Assembly (NCBI GenBank): GCA_045541375.1 | Contig: JAZQJB010000097.1 | Coordinates: forward strand, 1 to 13,199 | Direction of reading: 5' to 3' | Length of the DNA stretch: 13,199 nucleotides | DNA from: CAG-390 sp045541375 | GTDB taxonomy: Bacteria; Bacillota; Clostridia; Oscillospirales; CAG-272 | Shown: positions 6,751 through 13,172 of the stretch, piece after piece | Layout: each line of letters opens with the position of its first letter | Numbering within the stretch: position 1 is the stretch's first letter | The notes under the pieces: model-generated | What the model saw: only the letters and a program-made list of their open reading frames with translations | The model's database searches: none | What the model was told of the DNA's origin: nothing | Position numbers and translations under genes: made by a program

Positions 6751-6993
6751 ATGAATATCAATACCAATCAAATAGTATCAATTTCCGAAGCAAACCAGAA
6801 CTTTTCACGCGTAGCACGAATGACGGACAAACACGGCGAAATATTTATTTTCAAAAATAACAAACCAAAATATAAATTAGTTGATCTTGAACACGACTCG
6901 GAAATTGAAATGACCGATGACGAGAAAATTGATTTTGTTGCGGCAAGAATTCTGAAACTTTATCGCCCTGCATTTGAGGAGCTTGCAAAATGA
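6751..6993 (+). CDS. phd: Phd/YefM-family antitoxin (80 aa)
   Basis: The start is ATG 6751 with AAAGGAG (6737-6743) well placed; the frame opens earlier at 6709 inside the promoter and is discarded. The N-terminus reads VSISEANQNFSRVAR then GEIFIFKNNKPKYKLVDLE, the standard Phd fold that dimerises and binds DNA. The C-terminal part is acidic and helical (SEIEMTDDEK, then PAFEELAK) and should fold onto the toxin. Phd antitoxins neutralise Doc by inserting this tail into its active-site region, and they repress their own operon. The last codons overlap the start of the Doc-like toxin gene (ATGA), so translation is coupled. Codon use is AT-rich relative to the core genes here. Confidence 0.87.
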   Translation: MNINTNQIVSISEANQNFSRVARMTDKHGEIFIFKNNKPKYKLVDLEHDSEIEMTDDEKIDFVAARILKLYRPAFEELAK

Positions 6994-7364
6994 TAAAATT
7001 CAGCCGTGAAAAAGTACTTTTACTGCATAAACTGATTACGGAAGAAACAGGTGGAGATCCGAGTGTACGAGATATTGCGCTTCTTGAAAGTGCGTTAGAA
7101 TCAGCTTTTGCTACTTTCGATGGTGCTGAATTGTATCCGACAAAACAAGAAAAGGGTGCACGAATAGGTTATTCGCTTATATCCAATCACGCTTTTGTGG
7201 ACGGTAATAAGAGAATCGGTATGTATGTTTTGCTAACATTTCTTGAAACTAACGGAATAAAAATTCGTCCTACCAACGAAGAAGTTGCAAGAGTTGGACT
7301 TGCTGTTGCTTCAGGTGAAATGAAATATAAAGATCTTCTCGAATGGATCATTGAAAACCAATAA
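6990..7364 (+). CDS. doc: Doc-family (Fic fold) toxin (124 aa)
   Basis: The Fic/Doc signature HAFVDGNKR is at residues 67-75, matching Doc's HxFxDxNKR. This differs from adenylylating Fic enzymes, which have GNGR and a following Arg. Doc toxins phosphorylate elongation factor Tu and thereby arrest translation. The conserved start (VLLLHKLITEETGG then DIALLESALESA) and the 124-residue length fit the family. GAGGAG lies 8 nt before the ATG, which overlaps the antitoxin stop by four bases. The active-site residues look intact, so the toxin is probably functional. A terminator hairpin follows 7 nt after the stop. Confidence 0.92.
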   Translation: MIKFSREKVLLLHKLITEETGGDPSVRDIALLESALESAFATFDGAELYPTKQEKGARIGYSLISNHAFVDGNKRIGMYVLLTFLETNGIKIRPTNEEVARVGLAVASGEMKYKDLLEWIIENQ

Positions 7365-7370
7365 TATTGG

Positions 7371-7407
7371 AGAACTGCCCCATCAATTCAGGTGGGGCAG
7401 TTCTTTT
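7371..7407 (+). terminator. Rho-independent terminator after doc
   Basis: A perfect 12-bp stem AGAACTGCCCCA/TGGGGCAGTTCT with a 10-base loop, followed by TTTT. The stem also lies right after the stop of the convergent minus-strand gene and may serve both, although the minus side lacks a T-run. Confidence 0.85.
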
Positions 7408-7592
7408 CACTTATTGACCTGCGCCATCGCCGTCAGCATTCCGCCGACGTTTTCCATGGTCTTGGTGGCGCGCTTGACCATGCGCTTGGTCTTCATCGGG
7501 CGCGAATTGTATGCCGAGTAGGCAATGCCTGCTGCGCAAAAGGCGGCGCCCGCGCCTGCAGCCGTTATAAATGTTTTTGTTAGCTTATTCAT
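7407..7592 (-). CDS. Small hypothetical membrane protein (61 aa)
   Basis: The start at ATG 7592-7590 is set by GGAGG (7605-7601), 8 nt upstream; the frame extends upstream without a second good site. The product starts MNKLTKTFITAAGAGAAFCAAGIAYSAYN, a short Ala/Gly-rich membrane helix, followed by a basic tail (KTKRMVKRATKTMENVGGM). This layout resembles small YtxH-like or other single-span envelope peptides of Clostridia, but no family can be assigned. A possible promoter lies between it and the upstream minus-strand gene, so it may be expressed on its own. Confidence 0.7.
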   Translation of the reverse strand: MNKLTKTFITAAGAGAAFCAAGIAYSAYNSRPMKTKRMVKRATKTMENVGGMLTAMAQVNK

Positions 7593-7645
7593 CTTAAAAA
7601 CCTCCGTGAATCTTGTCAAATTTATCTTTCCCGTCATTAAGAAAG

Positions 7646-7674
7646 ATTATACGTCAAAATTTACAAAGGTAAAA
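7646..7674 (-). promoter_or_regulatory. Possible promoter of the 61-aa membrane peptide gene
   Basis: On the minus strand TATAAT (7651-7646) is preceded, 17 bp upstream, by TTTTAC (7674-7669), a weak -35 match. It sits in the short gap between the two minus-strand genes and overlaps the 3' end of the upstream one. Confidence 0.35.
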
Positions 7675-8146
7675 GATCCAAAATGCTCGCGCTGCCCTTG
7701 ACTTTTCGCAGAGCCTTTGCCGCGCACTCGAGCGCTCTTTTGCGCACTCTGAACGCTCCCGCGCGCGAAATATCCATCATTTCGGCGCATCTTGTGACCG
7801 AAACGCCCCTGATATAGTGCCAATAGAGCAAAAGCCGCGTGTTCGAGTCGCATTTCAGCTCGGAAATGAACTGTCGCACACCGTACATTCTTGCCCTTAT
7901 GATCGATTCATCCGCGTCGGGCTTGTCGTATTCAAGATCGTCATAGGTCTCCGACCATTGAAGCAACGGATCCTCAGGAAGGAACTCGCTTCCCATAAAC
8001 TGCTTGCCATACCGCATGCAGTCAAGCATCCTCGCGCCGTGACGGTAGCTCGAAAGATACTCTTCTGCCGCGCGTAATTCCTCGGCGCTGACATCACCCG
8101 AATAGCGCAAAGACTCGCGCTCTTCTTCTCTTTTCTTCTCGTACAA
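7661..8146 (-). CDS. Sigma-70 region-4-like helix-turn-helix protein (161 aa)
   Basis: The C-terminal half (about residues 100-145) carries a region-4-type helix-turn-helix: RLLLYWHYIRGVSVTRCAEM then DISRAGAFRVRKRAL. This pattern occurs in small sigma-factor-like and phage-type regulators of Firmicutes. No sigma region 2 is evident; the N-terminus is charged and helical (YEKKREEERESLR). I choose TTG 8146-8144 as the start because AAAGGAGG (8162-8155) stands 7 nt upstream. An in-frame ATG at 8185 lies inside a LexA-like box and has no ribosome site. The protein probably acts as a transcription factor; its targets are unknown. It is transcribed from its own strong promoter, divergent from the ABC-F gene. 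Confidence 0.75.
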   Translation of the reverse strand: MYEKKREEERESLRYSGDVSAEELRAAEEYLSSYRHGARMLDCMRYGKQFMGSEFLPEDPLLQWSETYDDLEYDKPDADESIIRARMYGVRQFISELKCDSNTRLLLYWHYIRGVSVTRCAEMMDISRAGAFRVRKRALECAAKALRKVKGSASILDLLPL

Positions 8147-8176
8147 ATGAGAGTCCTCCTTTATAGAATTCCATTT

Positions 8177-8194
8177 ATAGAACATTTGTTCTAT
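8177..8194. promoter_or_regulatory. LexA-like (SOS box) inverted repeat
   Basis: The perfect 8-bp inverted repeat ATAGAACA-TT-TGTTCTAT contains GAAC-N4-GTTC, the core of the Gram-positive LexA box. It begins a few bases downstream of the predicted transcription start for the minus-strand helix-turn-helix gene, where bound repressor would block initiation. Another repressor, or the gene's own product, is possible. Confidence 0.6.
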
Positions 8195-8204
8195 TTATGA
8201 CAAT

Positions 8205-8233
8205 ATAATACCACATTTTTCCGCCGTTGTCAA
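8205..8233 (-). promoter_or_regulatory. Promoter of the helix-turn-helix gene
   Basis: On the minus strand: TTGACA (8233-8228), a 17-bp spacer, then TATTAT (8210-8205) with an extended TGG before it. Predicted transcription start is about 8198, next to the LexA-like box. Confidence 0.82.
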
Positions 8234-8272
8234 GTCTTTTTTTCCAAAAATGAAATATTTACACTTTTTCTG

Positions 8273-8301
8273 TTGACAAAGCGCGCGCGGGAACATATAA
8301 T
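8273..8301 (+). promoter_or_regulatory. Promoter of the ABC-F gene
   Basis: Exact consensus TTGACA (8273-8278), a 17-bp spacer rich in GC repeats, and TATAAT (8296-8301). The leader would be only about 25 nt, too short for the attenuator leaders seen before many antibiotic-protection ABC-F genes. It is divergent from the minus-strand promoter, with about 39 bp between the two -35 boxes. Confidence 0.88.
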
Positions 8302-8332
8302 AATTACATTATAATATATTTAGGACGAAAAA

Positions 8333-10279
8333 ATGACCGTAATAAGTGTAAACGACGTCTCGCTCTCCTTTGGAGCGCGGGAGCTTTTTAAGAATATCTC
8401 ATTTTCGCTCGAGACGAACGACCGCCTTGGCATCGTCGGGCCGAACGGGTGCGGAAAATCCACCCTTCTTTCGCTCCTTCTGCGCGAAAACCGCCCCGAC
8501 GAGGGCAGCGTTTTCATCGCCGCCAACACATCCGTCGGGATTCTGACGCAGGACAGCGCATACGAGGTCTCTGCCGACACGGGCGCGACCGCGCTTGAAC
8601 AGATGTACGCCGCATTCCCCGAGCATCTCCGCGCCGAAAAGCGAATTGCCGAGCTTGAGGAATGGCTCGCGCGCAATCCCGAGCTTTCAATGATGCCGAA
8701 ATACGCATCGATCACCAAGGAATTCACCGATCTGCACGACAGATACGCCCGCGACGGAGGACTTACCTTCCGCTCGCGCTGCCACTCGATCCTCGAGGGT
8801 ATGGGCTTTACCGAAGAGCAGATGTCACTCCCCATCGAGTCGCTTTCGGGCGGTCAGCGCACACGCCTTGCGCTCTCGCGCAGACTTTGCCGTGAGCCCG
8901 ATCTGCTCCTGCTCGACGAGCCGACCAACCATCTCGACGCCGACACGCTCGCGTGGCTTGAATCCTTTCTTTCGAACTATTCGGGCTGTCTTATCACGGT
9001 CTCGCACGACCGTCGATTCCTTGACAAGGTAACGAACAAGACCCTTCTTTTTGAACGCGGGCGCGCAAAGCTATACCGCGGCAGCTATACCGCTTGCGCC
9101 GAGCAACGCCGCCGCGACCGCGAGATCCTTGAAAAGCAATACAAGGATCAGCAAAAGGAGATCGCGCGACAGGAGGCTTACATCGAGCAACAGCGCCGCT
9201 GGAACCGCGAGCGCAACATCATTGCCGCCGAGAGCCGACTCAAGATGCTCGCCAAGATCGACCGCATCGCCGCACCCGAAAAGGACGAGCGAACCGTCAA
9301 AATGCAGTTTTCGCGCGGACTTCAAAGCGGAAACGACATCCTCGACGTCCGCAAGCTCTCTTTCGCCTACCCCTCGGCATCCAAGACCCTTCTTCACGAG
9401 CTGAATTTCCAGGTCAAGCGCGGTGAGAAGGTATTCATAGTCGGTCCCAACGGTTGCGGAAAATCGACTCTGATAAAGCTCCTTCTCGGCGACCTTGAGC
9501 CGACCGGAGGCGTCATCGACTACGGCCACAACCTGCAGATCGGCTACTACGATCAGGAAAACCAGGGGCTCGACGAGAAGAACACCGTTCTCGAGGAGCT
9601 TTGGTCGCTCTATCCCGATATGAAGGAAAAGGATGCGCGCGGCGCGCTCGGTTCATTCCTATTCCGAGGCGACGACGTCTTCAAGCCCGTATCCGTCCTC
9701 AGCGGCGGTGAACGCGCGCGACTGACGCTCGTGAAGCTGATGCTATCAAAAATGAACGTCCTCATCCTCGACGAGCCGACCAACCATCTTGACATCGGCT
9801 CGCGCGAAGCACTCGAAGATGCGCTTGCAGGCTACGACGGAACTCTCATCTGCGTTTCGCACGACCGTGCCTTCATCGACCGCCTCGCGACACGCCTTCT
9901 CTGCTTCGACGAGCAGGGCAGACTTGTCAGCCTTCCGATAGGTCAGACAAGAGGCGCTTGGGACGAATGGCAGGCTTACCGCGAAAACGGCAAGATAATC
10001 CCCGCGGCTGTCACGGTTCAAAAGACCGAAGCCGCAGTTTCGGACAACAAAGCCGACTATCTGCGCCGAAAGACCGAAGCGGCGGAGGCAAGAAAGCAGG
10101 CAAGCCGTCTTGCAAGGCTCAAAAAGGAGCAGGAAGAGCTCGAATCCAAACTTGACACCCTGAACGCCGAGCTTTACGGCGACGCAGCATCCGACTACGT
10201 CCGCGCGGCGGAAATCTCGGCAAGAATCGAAGAAATAGAAAACCGTCTCCTTGAGATATACGAGGAAACGGGGATATAG
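8333..10279 (+). CDS. ydiF: ABC-F ATPase, YdiF-like (648 aa)
   Basis: Two ABC ATPase domains lie in one chain with no membrane segments, which defines ABC-F. Domain 1 has Walker A GPNGCGKS (36-43), signature LSGGQ (171-175) and LLLLDEP (191-197). Domain 2 has GPNGCGKS (371-378), LSGGE (456-460) and LILDEPTNHLD (477-487). The charged linker between them (about 236-335) is the P-site tRNA interaction motif that enters the ribosome. A helical, charged C-terminal extension follows (about 572-648). The segments GYYDQE, EELWSLYP and GSFLFRGDDVFKPV match Bacillus YdiF closely, and length fits. ABC-F proteins act on the ribosomal E site. The short leader and YdiF likeness favour a housekeeping role over drug protection. 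Confidence 0.92.
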   Translation: MTVISVNDVSLSFGARELFKNISFSLETNDRLGIVGPNGCGKSTLLSLLLRENRPDEGSVFIAANTSVGILTQDSAYEVSADTGATALEQMYAAFPEHLRAEKRIAELEEWLARNPELSMMPKYASITKEFTDLHDRYARDGGLTFRSRCHSILEGMGFTEEQMSLPIESLSGGQRTRLALSRRLCREPDLLLLDEPTNHLDADTLAWLESFLSNYSGCLITVSHDRRFLDKVTNKTLLFERGRAKLYRGSYTACAEQRRRDREILEKQYKDQQKEIARQEAYIEQQRRWNRERNIIAAESRLKMLAKIDRIAAPEKDERTVKMQFSRGLQSGNDILDVRKLSFAYPSASKTLLHELNFQVKRGEKVFIVGPNGCGKSTLIKLLLGDLEPTGGVIDYGHNLQIGYYDQENQGLDEKNTVLEELWSLYPDMKEKDARGALGSFLFRGDDVFKPVSVLSGGERARLTLVKLMLSKMNVLILDEPTNHLDIGSREALEDALAGYDGTLICVSHDRAFIDRLATRLLCFDEQGRLVSLPIGQTRGAWDEWQAYRENGKIIPAAVTVQKTEAAVSDNKADYLRRKTEAAEARKQASRLARLKKEQEELESKLDTLNAELYGDAASDYVRAAEISARIEEIENRLLEIYEETGI

Positions 10280-10280
10280 A

Positions 10281-10317
10281 AATTGGGCTGATCCGATCAG
10301 CCCAATTTTTTATTTTT
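10281..10317. terminator. Terminator between the ABC-F gene and rnfD
   Basis: A perfect 12-bp stem AATTGGGCTGAT/ATCAGCCCAATT with loop CCG, followed by a T-rich run on the plus strand. It sits just past the stop of the convergent rnfD-like gene as well, so it probably ends transcription from both sides. Confidence 0.9.
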
Positions 10318-11296
10318 TGGTAGGCAACAGCGTTTTAAATCTGTCCGCAAGCTTGCGCGTGTGATAACCGAAATATCTCTCAGCCATTACCATATCGATA
10401 ACGCGCGAGAAAAGGCTCACAATGAACATCGCAAGCAAAACGCTCAACGCCGCGTTCATTCCACTGTGTCTGAAAAGCATCAAAAGCATTCCGCAAGCAC
10501 CACCGTGAACAAGGCGTCCCATCTTCACCGTCGGCGAGGATGAATATTCGGTCGCCGCAAAGAATGCCGCCAGGAATATGCCGCCCGAGCAGAGGTGGTA
10601 GATAAGATAATTGTAATGCGCTCCGTCAAAGAGCATGGTAAACCACACAAGTGCCGCGCCGCCGATAACGCCGACGGGGATATGCCAGGAAATGTTTCTG
10701 CGCGCAAGAAGATAGATGCCGCCGATTATGAGAAGTATCGCAGACATCGTTCCGATCGCCTCGGGTGCATTGCCGATAAAGGCGTCAAAAGCCGTGATAG
10801 CGGGTCCGTTTTCGGGTGTCAGCACGGAAACGGGCATATTTACCGCAAGCTCGTCCATTTGCCCCGCATAGGAGAGCTTCCAGAATTTCAGTGGCTCAAA
10901 GATCTTGGTGTGCGCCGTCATTTCTCTTCCGATAAGGAAGAAAGGAAGAAGAGCCGTTGCCACGGGATGAAGGATGCCGTGAGTAAAGCGTCGTGCGGCA
11001 AACGAAATGAGCGCCGTCAGGGGAATTATCCAATAAGAAATTCCCGCGGGCATAAACATTGCCGTTATCAGCCCGAGGACCGCCGCCGTCGGGAGGTGCA
11101 TATTTTTCTTCAAGAAATGGCAGTAGAGGAATTCAAAAAGCAAAGCGAAGCCGACCGAAAGAACAACTATCACGATCGGGCGCGCGCCGTAAGCTATCGC
11201 GCTCCAGATGAGAGCGGGGATCGCGGCAATAATAAAGTCGATCAAAAGCCCAAGCTCGCTGTTTCCGCTTCTGATGTGGGGGGAAGAATTATTCAT
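10310..11296 (-). CDS. rnfD: RnfD-like membrane subunit (328 aa)
   Basis: RnfD is an integral membrane subunit of the Rnf ferredoxin:NAD+ oxidoreductase and normally carries a covalent FMN. Family features seen: FIGNAPEAIGTMSA then LLIIGGIYLL (about 173-197), FFAATEYSSSPTVKMGR (about 245-261), and some nine hydrophobic segments. Two hallmark sites are altered: the SGAT-P flavinylation motif expected near residues 150-157 reads ELAVNMPV, with no Ser/Thr at the attachment position, and the usual HxFNPAA motif reads ILHPVAT (108-114). The start is ATG 11296-11294, with AAGGAGGAG inside the end of rnfC; the frame overlaps rnfC by 8 bases, so translation is coupled. No rnfG, E, A or B follows. Family assignment is good; normal redox function is doubtful. 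Confidence 0.85.
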   Translation of the reverse strand: MNNSSPHIRSGNSELGLLIDFIIAAIPALIWSAIAYGARPIVIVVLSVGFALLFEFLYCHFLKKNMHLPTAAVLGLITAMFMPAGISYWIIPLTALISFAARRFTHGILHPVATALLPFFLIGREMTAHTKIFEPLKFWKLSYAGQMDELAVNMPVSVLTPENGPAITAFDAFIGNAPEAIGTMSAILLIIGGIYLLARRNISWHIPVGVIGGAALVWFTMLFDGAHYNYLIYHLCSGGIFLAAFFAATEYSSSPTVKMGRLVHGGACGMLLMLFRHSGMNAALSVLLAMFIVSLFSRVIDMVMAERYFGYHTRKLADRFKTLLPTKK

Positions 11297-12602
11297 CGCT
11301 CTCCTCCTTTGCCTTTTCGGCGTTGTACGCCTCTTTTGCACGACGGATGTGATAAACGTGGTTTATGCCCGATGGGCAATTATACGCGCAAATACCGCAT
11401 TCGATACAGCTGCGAAGTCCCATTGCAAGCGACTTTTTAAGATCAAGCACACTTGCGTGGCGAACGAGATAATTCGGCATCAGATGCATGGGGCAATCGT
11501 CCACGCATTTGCCGCAACGAATGCAATCGGTAGCCTCGATAGGCTTTATGTAAGCATCCGAAAGGAAAAGGAATGCAACGTCGCGCTTTGAGATGAAATA
11601 TGAATCATCCGAAAGCCTTGTGCCCTTCATAAGTCCGCCCGAAATGATGGCGGCGGGCTTCGCCGTGTAGCTTCCGCAATAAGAAACGATGTCAGAAAGC
11701 GGAGTGCCGATCGGTACCTCAAGCACTTTCTGCTCATTTATGCAGTCACCGCCGACGGTGACGATCCTTCTCGTCTGCGGCATTCCCTGTGCAAAAGCAC
11801 GGAATATCGCGGCGCAGGTCTCGGCTGTGAAAACGACGTATCCGAGCTGCGAGGTCGTTTCGCGCGCGGGGGGCTCCTTGCCCGTAACGGCGTTTACGAT
11901 AAGTGCCTTGTTGCCCTGAGGGTATTTGTCCCCCGTAACGCGAAGGCGCAGAAGAGGATTGTCGCCAATAACGTCCTCAAGCACGCGTATGGCTGAAATA
12001 TCCGAATTGTCGATAGCAATATCCGCAAAGCTCACCTCAAGCGCGCGCAGAAGGATCTTGGCGCCGTTGAGAACATCGCTCGGGCGCTCAAGCACGAGTC
12101 TCTTGCGCGAGGCAAGAAAGGGCTCGCATTGTGTGCAGTTGACGATAAGACGGCGGGTTCCTCCGAGCGCACATTCAATGCGTCTGGCAACCGAAATTCC
12201 GTCGTTCGACTCGCAAATACCCGCGTTCTTTATAATGGATAGGATCTCCTCAGGCGAAGTCTCGGTCAGTTTTTTGTTAAAAGGAGTGACCGAGTGCGCA
12301 AGTTCGTCAAGCTTATCGTTTTCGATAGTCACGGAAATCGCATTTCCGTCAGCGTCAAGCTCAATACCCGAAACCTTTCCCGAAACGCTCGAATGCTCCG
12401 TTCTTTTCGCACCGGGAGCTGTCAGAGGCGAGCCGAGAAAAACACGGTCACCCACAGCCACGGCGGGCAGCGCGGGCTTCGAAAACTGTATGCAAACAAA
12501 ACCCGGAGGCGGCAATTTTTCAATCGGCATACCGAGCGCCACCGTTTCGATAGCGTTTTTTTGTATGCGGATGCCTCCGATAAATGAATTAAGATTACTC
12601 AT
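11289..12602 (-). CDS. rnfC: RnfC-like iron-sulfur subunit (437 aa)
   Basis: RnfC is the NADH-side peripheral subunit of Rnf. Visible: the N-terminal FIGGI then MPIEKLPPP, the CEPF segment (159-162), KYPQGNKALI (226-235), and two intact 4Fe-4S motifs, C360-C363-C366-C370-P and C399-C402-C405-C409-P. The glycine-rich GLGGAGFPT loop that binds flavin in this fold should fall at about 128-148, but the sequence there is GICESNDGISVARRIE. Length is normal. ATG 12602-12600 is chosen because FxGGI lies close to the N-terminus in the family; an in-frame TTG 21 bases upstream is possible, and neither has a good ribosome site. It overlaps rnfD by 8 bases. It may transfer electrons through its clusters without flavin. 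Confidence 0.88.
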   Translation of the reverse strand: MSNLNSFIGGIRIQKNAIETVALGMPIEKLPPPGFVCIQFSKPALPAVAVGDRVFLGSPLTAPGAKRTEHSSVSGKVSGIELDADGNAISVTIENDKLDELAHSVTPFNKKLTETSPEEILSIIKNAGICESNDGISVARRIECALGGTRRLIVNCTQCEPFLASRKRLVLERPSDVLNGAKILLRALEVSFADIAIDNSDISAIRVLEDVIGDNPLLRLRVTGDKYPQGNKALIVNAVTGKEPPARETTSQLGYVVFTAETCAAIFRAFAQGMPQTRRIVTVGGDCINEQKVLEVPIGTPLSDIVSYCGSYTAKPAAIISGGLMKGTRLSDDSYFISKRDVAFLFLSDAYIKPIEATDCIRCGKCVDDCPMHLMPNYLVRHASVLDLKKSLAMGLRSCIECGICAYNCPSGINHVYHIRRAKEAYNAEKAKEESDE

Positions 12603-12644
12603 TATGCGTAATCTGCCTTTCAATCAGTAAAAATATATAATATA

Positions 12645-12650
12645 ATTATA
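12645..12650 (-). promoter_or_regulatory. Possible -10 box of the rnfCD operon
   Basis: TATAAT on the minus strand, preceded by CTG, about 43 bp upstream of the rnfC ATG. The 17-bp upstream position reads ATGAAA, a poor -35. Only the -10 can be supported; the region is very AT-rich. Confidence 0.4.
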
Positions 12651-12795
12651 CAGCAAATAAATGAACATTTCATTACAAATAGTTATCTACCAAAAATTTT
12701 ATATAAAAAACGGGAGGTATTTGCACAAAAACGAGTGGAAAGAAAAAATATTTTGTGTTTTTTTGTGTTTTTCTAAAAAATATTCAAAAAAAGTA

Positions 12796-12824
12796 TTGAC
12801 AAACCTACTTCTCTGTGATATAAT
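12796..12824 (+). promoter_or_regulatory. Promoter of the tRNA pair
   Basis: TTGACA (12796-12801), a 17-bp spacer and TATAAT (12819-12824) with an extended TGA. It lies 14 bp before the first tRNA. It is a full consensus promoter, as expected for stable RNA. The 193 bp between it and the rnfC start holds AT-rich DNA with no supported gene. Confidence 0.9.
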
Positions 12825-12838
12825 ATTTAGGCACTTGT

Positions 12839-12915
12839 GGCGGAATAGCTCAGTTGGCTAGAGCGCTCGGTTCATACCCGAATGGTCGTTGGTTCAAGTC
12901 CGACTTCCGCTACCA
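12839..12915 (+). tRNA. tRNA-Met (CAU), elongator type
   Basis: The full cloverleaf can be drawn: acceptor GGCGGAA/TTCCGCT with a G1-U72 wobble, D-arm GCTC/GAGC, anticodon loop TTCATAC and T-arm GTTGG/CCGAC. The discriminator is A and CCA is encoded. The anticodon CAU in loop GGTTCATACCC and the paired first base point to elongator Met, not initiator (which has an unpaired 1-72 and GGG/CCC anticodon stem). A lysidine-type Ile tRNA is less likely. The top of the anticodon stem has a C-A mismatch (27-43). Confidence 0.93.
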
Positions 12916-12990
12916 GGCCCGTTGGTCAAGCGGCTAAGACACCGCCCTTTCACGGCGGTAACACGAGTTCGATTCTCGTACGGGTCACCA
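12916..12990 (+). tRNA. tRNA-Glu (UUC)
   Basis: It begins at the base after the CCA of tRNA-Met. The acceptor GGCCCGT pairs with ACGGGTC (one G-U), the anticodon stem CCGCC/GGCGG holds loop CTTTCAC, and the T-arm is ACGAG/CTCGT. CCA is encoded. The two tRNAs have no spacer, so they need processing from one transcript. Confidence 0.95.
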
Positions 12991-13023
12991 AAAATTCCGA
13001 ATGCGAATGCGTTCGGAATTTTT
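12991..13023 (+). terminator. Terminator of the tRNA operon
   Basis: AAAATTCCGAA pairs with TTCGGAATTTT (12991-13001 with 13012-13022) around a 10-base loop and runs into T-rich sequence, directly after the CCA of tRNA-Glu. The right arm (TTCGGAATTTTT) recurs at about 13072-13083 without a partner. Confidence 0.8.
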
Positions 13024-13030
13024 ACTTTTT

Positions 13031-13113
13031 CACTATTCATTATTCACTATTCACTATTCATTAAAATCGCATTCGGAATTTTTGGGAAGTAATAAGTAAT
13101 AGTGAATAGTGAA
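13031..13113. repeat. 7-bp tandem repeat and its inverted copy
   Basis: CAYTATT is repeated four times plus a partial unit (13031-13063). The reverse-complement units AATAGTG occur at 13098-13111. Bases 13043-13058 and 13098-13113 form an exact 16-bp inverted repeat with a 39-base loop. Between them is a second copy of the TTCGGAATTTTT arm of the terminator. Nothing coding is supported from 12991 to 13199. Confidence 0.8.
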
Positions 13114-13142
13114 GAAGTTTCTTTTATATACTCTATAGCAAA

Positions 13143-13172
13143 AGGAGCGAAACGGGACACCGTTTCGCTCCT
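13143..13172 (-). terminator. Likely terminator of a minus-strand gene beyond the right edge
   Basis: A perfect 13-bp stem AGGAGCGAAACGG/CCGTTTCGCTCCT with loop GACA (minus strand TGTC). On the minus strand it is followed by TTTTGC, a short T-run; on the plus strand no T-run follows. The gene it would serve lies outside the window. Confidence 0.55.

Noticed and set aside
8147..8185. ATG 8185 as start of the helix-turn-helix protein
   Set aside because: The ATG overlaps the LexA-like inverted repeat, would lie within about 13 bases of the predicted transcription start, and has no ribosome site, whereas TTG 8146 has AAAGGAGG 7 nt upstream.
8333..10279. Antibiotic-resistance (ribosomal protection) role for the ABC-F protein
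   Set aside because: The sequence pattern is YdiF-like and the leader is too short for an attenuator, so resistance is not supported.
10595..11440. Long plus-strand frame opposite rnfD (281 codons)
   Set aside because: It lies antisense to a well-supported membrane protein, has a charged, low-order composition with no recognisable domain, and has no ribosome site.
11926..12630. Plus-strand frame opposite rnfC (234 codons)
   Set aside because: It is a Ser/Arg-rich shadow of the rnfC reading frame with no domain features.
12661..12861. Plus-strand frame before the tRNAs
   Set aside because: It runs through the tRNA promoter and into tRNA-Met; the composition is AT-driven and there is no ribosome site.
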